From CAZTWC01 sp964617105 [NCBI: uncultured Myxococcia bacterium] (GTDB taxonomy: Bacteria; CAZTWC01), in assembly GCA_964617105.1 (NCBI GenBank), contig CAZTWC010000126.1, forward strand, positions 1-9,928: a DNA stretch of 9,928 bases. Reading direction: 5' to 3'. Shown piece after piece: positions 5,703 to 9,928 of the stretch. The notes under the pieces were generated by a model. That model was not told the DNA's origin. It was given only the letters and a program-made list of their open reading frames with translations, and made no database searches. Every line of letters begins with the position of its first letter. The first letter of the stretch is position 1. Made by a program: the position numbers and the translations under genes.

Positions 5703-5753
5703 TGATGTTAGATACTTATAGCTTTAACGACATCGCAGATCTTATTGGTTATT

Positions 5754-7757
5754 ATGATTACTCCGGTTTCTTCCATAACTGCCATAATTGAAAGGCAGCG
5801 GCAATTAATTCAAAGCCGATACCGTCAGGCCCAAAAAGAGGTCCAATATCGGGCCTCTGCTCGCCGGGACCGGACTCAGTCCGACTATACTAACAGATTG
5901 GCTGGCGGCCGGAAAATCTCCTCTGATACCGGGACCACCGGCACTGCCCTTATCGCCCAGCGGTTGAACACCAGAGCACAGAGTTACCGGCCAGTGTTGA
6001 AAAATATCCATTATGGACAAGAACTTCTTAAAGAGGCGGACAAAGATCTTGGTTCTATTAACCGCAAACTTTACCGGATGCGGGAGTTGGCAGAGCAAGT
6101 GGCCAATCAGGGCGCCATTGACACCGAAGCAGTCCAGTTGAATACCACCTATCAATCTCTGATGGAGCAAATGGATAATTTGGCTAAAACCAGTGATTAT
6201 AGAGGAAAAAAACTATTAAGTGGAGAACTCAACCTGGATCTGTTTTTAGGAATTGATAATAGTGATGGGGCTAATTTTAATATTACCATAACTAATAGTG
6301 ACAAAAATGGATTGAATCTGACCGATACCAGTATCACCTCTACTAGCGGCGCGCAAAGCGCTTTAAGTGCCGTGAATGATGCTATCGATGCCGTGGAATT
6401 GAGACAGGAAGATGCCAGGGGGCTGCAAAAACGGCTAAAAAGCGCGGTGAATGTGCATGGATTGGTTCGTCTCAATGCTATGCTCAAGAGTAAAGAGATA
6501 TCTGAACTCAATCTGGAGGAGAGCCGGGAGTTGAGTAAAAAATTGGCCGGGTCCATAGTGGGAGAGCAAGTGGGACGGGCGGCCTCAAAGGCTCTGCAAG
6601 CGGGTCAATCTTATCCTCAGGCGGTTAGAGGTGGACAAGACGGCCGAATTGCCCCATCAGCAGTAGATCGCCAATTGAGCAAAGTTAGAAATACTAAAAC
6701 TGTTAAGGAGAAAAAATATAGGTCGGGTAACAGCAGCCCCGCCACAATGGATGAACTTACCAACAGTATCAGAGCCCAGGCAATAACCTCTGACAACCAA
6801 AAACTTATGCAAATCATCAATCAAAATGCTCAACTCAAATCCGATTTCCAGGCGGCAAACATAACCAATACCAAACAATTGAAGCAGTTTATGGTCCAAT
6901 CGGTGCAAAAAAAGTTTGTTGGAAATAAGTTAACCAGTGATTTTTTGGCCGCTAACATGGATATTACCAGGATGCTGGCTCTGGATCCGGGCCAGATTAG
7001 CAAAGAGATCGGGCAGAGCGATTTTCTAACTGAACAACTGCAGAATGGAAAAACCATCACCGATTCTTTAAAGAATGCTATTGCCCATGAGGCTCAGAAG
7101 TTGTTAAAAGAGGGAACAGCCATTACTACCGATTTTTTAGAGAATAACCTTGACGCAGCAGTTTATTTCTTAATGAATCCCGATTATGCCAAAAATTTGC
7201 CCACCAAGGCTTTAAAACAGTGGTACCCGGACCAATATAATTACTCTGATGAAGATTTTATCAATGATTTGCCTGCCAATCGGGAGATCTATAAACAGGA
7301 GATCGCCCGGAAGGCAGAAAGAATATTAGACAGACCTCAAACCCTGGATCAGGAGTTTATGGAGAATAATCGTCTTTTCAGCCAATTGGTAGTAGGCAGT
7401 GAGATTATTGAAGAAGATTTAGACTATGGTTCTTTTATTAATGCAAAGAGTATAAATCCAGAGATCAATTTCTCGCCTTACGATTTGCTCAGGTCATTTC
7501 AGGCCCATGCTGCAGCGGCCAAACTGGGAGAGGATTTTCCTCTGGATGAGCCATGGTTAAAGGAGAATATCGGTATGGCCCTGGTGGTTAACCGCTCTTC
7601 GGAAGTAACTGATGCCTTGCGACAAAACGCTGGAATAGTGGCGGGCCAGTTTTTATCGGGAAGTATGGATTTGAGTAAACTAACCGCCTATACCAGTCAG
7701 ATTGCCCAGCAAATTAACTCCCAATCAAGCGGCGACCAGGTTAATATCAGGTGGTGA
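5754..7757 (+). CDS. Flagellin-like protein with a ~374-residue helical C-terminal extension
   Basis: 667 residues from the ATG at 5754; a TTG at 5745 would add three. Neither start has a clear Shine-Dalgarno. Flagellin landmarks occur in order: RLAGGRKISSDTGTTGTALI (48-67, against [20 protein letters not shown]), RMRELAEQVAN (108-118), TSDYRGKKLL (146-155), FNITITNSDKNGLNL (175-189), AVNDAIDAVELRQ with QKRL (206-228, C-terminal D1), and ALQAGQSYPQAV (280-291, against the MLAQANQLPQNVL type C-terminus). The variable D2/D3 domain is nearly absent. Where a flagellin should end, residues 294-667 continue as a mostly helical region with repeated [ST]DFL-x2-N motifs. The N-terminal helix is also about 17 residues longer than usual and rich in Arg and Gln. 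The sigma-28-like promoter supports late flagellar expression. No other flagellar gene is in the window, so filament subunit, junction/cap-type protein or unrelated secreted use cannot be told apart. Confidence 0.75.
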   Translation: MITPVSSITAIIERQRQLIQSRYRQAQKEVQYRASARRDRTQSDYTNRLAGGRKISSDTGTTGTALIAQRLNTRAQSYRPVLKNIHYGQELLKEADKDLGSINRKLYRMRELAEQVANQGAIDTEAVQLNTTYQSLMEQMDNLAKTSDYRGKKLLSGELNLDLFLGIDNSDGANFNITITNSDKNGLNLTDTSITSTSGAQSALSAVNDAIDAVELRQEDARGLQKRLKSAVNVHGLVRLNAMLKSKEISELNLEESRELSKKLAGSIVGEQVGRAASKALQAGQSYPQAVRGGQDGRIAPSAVDRQLSKVRNTKTVKEKKYRSGNSSPATMDELTNSIRAQAITSDNQKLMQIINQNAQLKSDFQAANITNTKQLKQFMVQSVQKKFVGNKLTSDFLAANMDITRMLALDPGQISKEIGQSDFLTEQLQNGKTITDSLKNAIAHEAQKLLKEGTAITTDFLENNLDAAVYFLMNPDYAKNLPTKALKQWYPDQYNYSDEDFINDLPANREIYKQEIARKAERILDRPQTLDQEFMENNRLFSQLVVGSEIIEEDLDYGSFINAKSINPEINFSPYDLLRSFQAHAAAAKLGEDFPLDEPWLKENIGMALVVNRSSEVTDALRQNAGIVAGQFLSGSMDLSKLTAYTSQIAQQINSQSSGDQVNIRW

Positions 7758-9852
7758 TTTTCATCCGGGCATCCAGCGCTAAAATACCTCGGGAAACGGG
7801 AAATACCCTGATGGGATTGATATCCAATTCTACAATTTGCGGAAAACGGTACAACAGATGGGAGACCCTTACCACCGCATCAATATAAGCCTGGATGTCA
7901 CCCTGTTTTTTGCCGCGGGCGCCCTGCAGGATTTTAAAACTCTTTAGCCGCTGCAATTTGTCCGCCACCTCCTGGTGAGTTGCCGGACAAAGCACATTGG
8001 CGATATCATCAAAGGCTTCAACGTAAATTCCGCCGAAGCCGAAAAACATAACCTGGCCAAAGGCTGGATCACAACTGCCGCCGATAAACATATCAAACCC
8101 TTCTTTGGCCTGTTCCATCACTCTTACACCTTGAAAATCGGCGCTTTGGTTGTAGGTAAACAGGTTGGCTCTGATTTTCTCAAACCCCGCACGCACCTCC
8201 TGTTCATTGTCCAGATTCAGTAAAACGCCGCCAGCATCCGATTTATGTAAAGCGTCCTTAGATATCACTTTTAACACCACCGGCATACCCAAATTGCGGG
8301 CTACGTTTTCCGCTTCATCCTGATTGACAACTATTTCCCGCTGAGGAGCAGGCAGACCAAAAGACTCCAGCAGATCCAGACACTCTTCCCCATGTTCTCC
8401 ATCTTTATCCTCCAGCCAGGAGTTGGCTGAAACCAGGTCGATATTGGTGGGCAACGGATAGGTTTTTTTCCCTTCCTCTTTTTGCCGAAAAAAAGCCCCT
8501 TGAACTTTTAAGGCAAATAGCATCTCTTCTGGACTGTTGAAGATAGGCAGGCTGATATTCTGTTTGATCTTGTAGGTAGTGGTTGCCAGTCCAAACAGAC
8601 AAACGCCCAATGGCTTACCCGATGACTGGATGGCGCCAATGGTTTCGTTGGAAAGATCGGTATTGAACATCTTGTAAAACACGTTTTCCCCTTTGGGCAT
8701 TTGGGGCCACTGGCTGACGTACACCGCTCCGTCTACGTTCTGGTTGTGCATAACTGAATAAAAAATATGGGCATACAAGTTGGGGTCATAGATATCACCC
8801 ATATCCAGAGGGTTGGAAAATTTTATCACTCCCGCGTTGGAATAGTTGCTTAGCCCTTTAAAAAAATCATCCCCCGGGTCGGCAAACTCAAAATCCAACT
8901 GTTCACACAAATCGGCCATCATTACCGTAAAACCGCCGGCCGGACTCATCACCATCAAACGGTTTCCCTTCATGGGCGGCAGATGAAAGGCTTTGGCCAC
9001 AGAAATAAAATCGGAAAAACTGTGGATACGGATAATTCCGGCTCTTTCAAAAGCAGAATCAACTATTTGGTCGTTGTTGTGCATGGCGGCGGTATGGCTC
9101 ATGGCCGCTTTTTTTCCAGCCGGAGTAGTGTTGGCTTTGAGGACTATAATCGGCTTATCGATTTTTTGGGCTACCTCCAGCAGTTTTTGACCCCGGCTGA
9201 TACTTTCAAGATAGATGCAAATCACCTTGGTGTCCCGGTCGGAACCAAAATACTCCAGGAAATCAACCTCGTCCAGACACAGTTTGTTGCCAATACTGGC
9301 GAATTTGGCCATGCCGATATCTTCGTTGTTCATTAAATTCCAGAGCATCAGACCAACGCCGCCGCTTTGGGTGATAATCGAAATGCCGCCTTTAACCGGT
9401 GGGTATGAAGGTACAAATGGGAGGCACAAACCATTGGCGGTATTGGCGATGGTCACGCCGTTGGGTCCCACAAAGTTCACCCCATATTTACGGGCGTTTT
9501 CCACGGTTTTTTGGGCTATTTTTTTCCCCTCCGGGCCAAATTCATTAAATCCTCCTGAAGGGATGGCCATATTGTGGATACCAAATATCCCGCAACTTTT
9601 GATGGTGTCGGGAATATATTTAGCCGGGATAAGGGCCACCGCCAAATCGGGAACCAGGGGAAGATCCTCGATTCGTTTGAACATTTTGACCCCATCCACG
9701 TTGCTGTTTTCTGTAACCCTGGGATTTACCCCCAGGATTCGACCCATGTAGCCCCAGCGGAGTAAATTTCCCAGAATAAGACGAGGGATATTGTTGGGTT
9801 TGGAGGACAAACCGATGATTACGATAGATTTGGGATAGAACATCTTTTCCAT
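7747..9852 (-). CDS. ADP-forming acyl-CoA (acetyl-CoA-type) synthetase, fused alpha and beta parts
   Basis: 701 residues; ATG with GAGG about eight bases upstream. It catalyses acyl-CoA + ADP + Pi = acid + CoA + ATP in the cytoplasm, in either direction. Residues about 4-135 are a CoA-binding Rossmann domain (KSIVIIGLSS, GPNG at 129-132). Residues about 155-290 are succinyl-CoA-ligase-like, with QSGG, IYLES (E216) and the phosphorylated His in SHTAA (H253). Residues about 295-450 complete the alpha part (SPAGG, NPLD). Residues about 485-701 are an ATP-grasp beta part with VLKVISKDALHKSDAGGV (H536), FGFGGIYVE, GARG and ELDINP. The order and length are typical of the fused alpha-beta form; there is no GNAT domain. 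The usual SHTG is SHTA here. The acyl substrate is unknown: acetate, propionate, branched or aromatic acids are all possible. The 3' end overlaps the convergent flagellin-like gene by 11 bp. Confidence 0.9.
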   Translation of the reverse strand: MEKMFYPKSIVIIGLSSKPNNIPRLILGNLLRWGYMGRILGVNPRVTENSNVDGVKMFKRIEDLPLVPDLAVALIPAKYIPDTIKSCGIFGIHNMAIPSGGFNEFGPEGKKIAQKTVENARKYGVNFVGPNGVTIANTANGLCLPFVPSYPPVKGGISIITQSGGVGLMLWNLMNNEDIGMAKFASIGNKLCLDEVDFLEYFGSDRDTKVICIYLESISRGQKLLEVAQKIDKPIIVLKANTTPAGKKAAMSHTAAMHNNDQIVDSAFERAGIIRIHSFSDFISVAKAFHLPPMKGNRLMVMSPAGGFTVMMADLCEQLDFEFADPGDDFFKGLSNYSNAGVIKFSNPLDMGDIYDPNLYAHIFYSVMHNQNVDGAVYVSQWPQMPKGENVFYKMFNTDLSNETIGAIQSSGKPLGVCLFGLATTTYKIKQNISLPIFNSPEEMLFALKVQGAFFRQKEEGKKTYPLPTNIDLVSANSWLEDKDGEHGEECLDLLESFGLPAPQREIVVNQDEAENVARNLGMPVVLKVISKDALHKSDAGGVLLNLDNEQEVRAGFEKIRANLFTYNQSADFQGVRVMEQAKEGFDMFIGGSCDPAFGQVMFFGFGGIYVEAFDDIANVLCPATHQEVADKLQRLKSFKILQGARGKKQGDIQAYIDAVVRVSHLLYRFPQIVELDINPIRVFPVSRGILALDARMKITT

Positions 9853-9893
9853 TTAAACGTCCTCAAAAATTTGTTTCCATCCGGGAATTAACT

Positions 9894-9921
9894 GACGCCG
9901 AAGGTGATCCCTGTGGGAACG
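9894..9921 (-). repeat. Dispersed 28-bp repeat, copy 2
   Basis: Read on the minus strand, the core TTCCCACAGGGATCACCTTC is the counterpart of the copy at 5379-5406 (24 of 28). It lies 42 bases upstream of the acyl-CoA synthetase start. Confidence 0.6.
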
Positions 9922-9928
9922 CCGAAGG
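9895..9928. repeat. Start of a possible 24-bp-period repeat at the window edge
   Basis: ACGCCGAAGG occurs at 9895-9904 and again at 9919-9928, 24 bases apart. The second copy is cut by the end of the window, so it cannot be seen whether more units follow. Confidence 0.5.

Larger units (their letters stand above)
5353..5753. other. About 400-bp intergenic region without a credible gene
   Basis: The first half (to about 5600) is richer in G+C, the second half (about 5600-5700) is very A/T-rich. It holds the dispersed repeat copy at 5379-5406, two 10-bp tandem duplications, and a sigma-28-like promoter near the 3' end. The minus strand has an open frame of 57 codons (5352-5522) with no ATG and no recognised similarity, preceded in frame by a stop and about 26 more open codons; I do not call it a gene. 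No terminator hairpin with a T-run follows the matrixin stop. Confidence 0.6.

Noticed and set aside
5353-5753. tRNA, group II intron or insertion sequence in the intergenic region
   Set aside because: No cloverleaf, no domain V-like hairpin, no transposase and no paired terminal inverted repeats with target duplication were found.
8405-9765. Plus-strand open frames opposite the acyl-CoA synthetase gene
   Set aside because: The minus-strand frame shows all family motifs in order over 701 residues; the opposite frames are shadows.

Overview
The window suggests a flagellated, Gram-negative 'deltaproteobacterial' lineage (Myxococcota, Desulfobacterota or a neighbouring candidate phylum). The pointers are: a secreted matrixin-type metalloprotease ending in a MYXO-CTERM-like Cys/transmembrane/Arg tail; a FrzS/AglZ-like receiver plus coiled-coil protein; a flagellin-like protein behind a sigma-28-type promoter; and an ADP-forming acyl-CoA synthetase. 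Base composition looks moderate by eye (not computed). No rRNA, tRNA, CRISPR array or intact insertion sequence was seen.

Layout. (1) Positions 1-435, minus strand: the first 18 codons of a GFA/CENP-V-type zinc enzyme, preceded with an ATGA stop/start overlap by a 127-residue membrane protein that looks like a cut-off N-terminal part of a much longer spermidine-synthase-like membrane protein. (2) Positions 436-620: divergent promoter region with a 13-bp palindrome. (3) 621-1901, plus: pseudo-receiver, acidic linker and long coiled coil containing seven 14-residue repeats. (4) 2017-2694 and 2749-5352, plus: a likely two-gene unit for exported proteins, first a 225-residue uncharacterised secreted protein, then an 867-residue matrixin with nine cysteine-rich repeats and a surface-anchoring tail. 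(5) 5353-5753: about 400 bases with no credible gene, holding a dispersed repeat motif, two short tandem duplications, an AT-rich stretch and a good sigma-28-like promoter. (6) 5754-7757, plus: a flagellin-like protein in which a recognisable flagellin (both ends present) is followed by about 374 extra residues of helical repeats. (7) 7747-9852, minus: fused alpha-beta ADP-forming acyl-CoA synthetase, convergent with and overlapping gene 6 by 11 bp. (8) 9853-9928: the upstream side of that gene, with a second copy of the dispersed repeat running off the window.

The plus-strand genes share a cell-surface and motility theme: a polarity or motility-type scaffold, an anchored protease with a secreted partner, and a late-flagellar-type protein. 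No enzyme chain links them. The item most worth following is the flagellin-like protein, because its extension lies beyond the C-terminal D0 helix that is buried in the core of known flagellar filaments.
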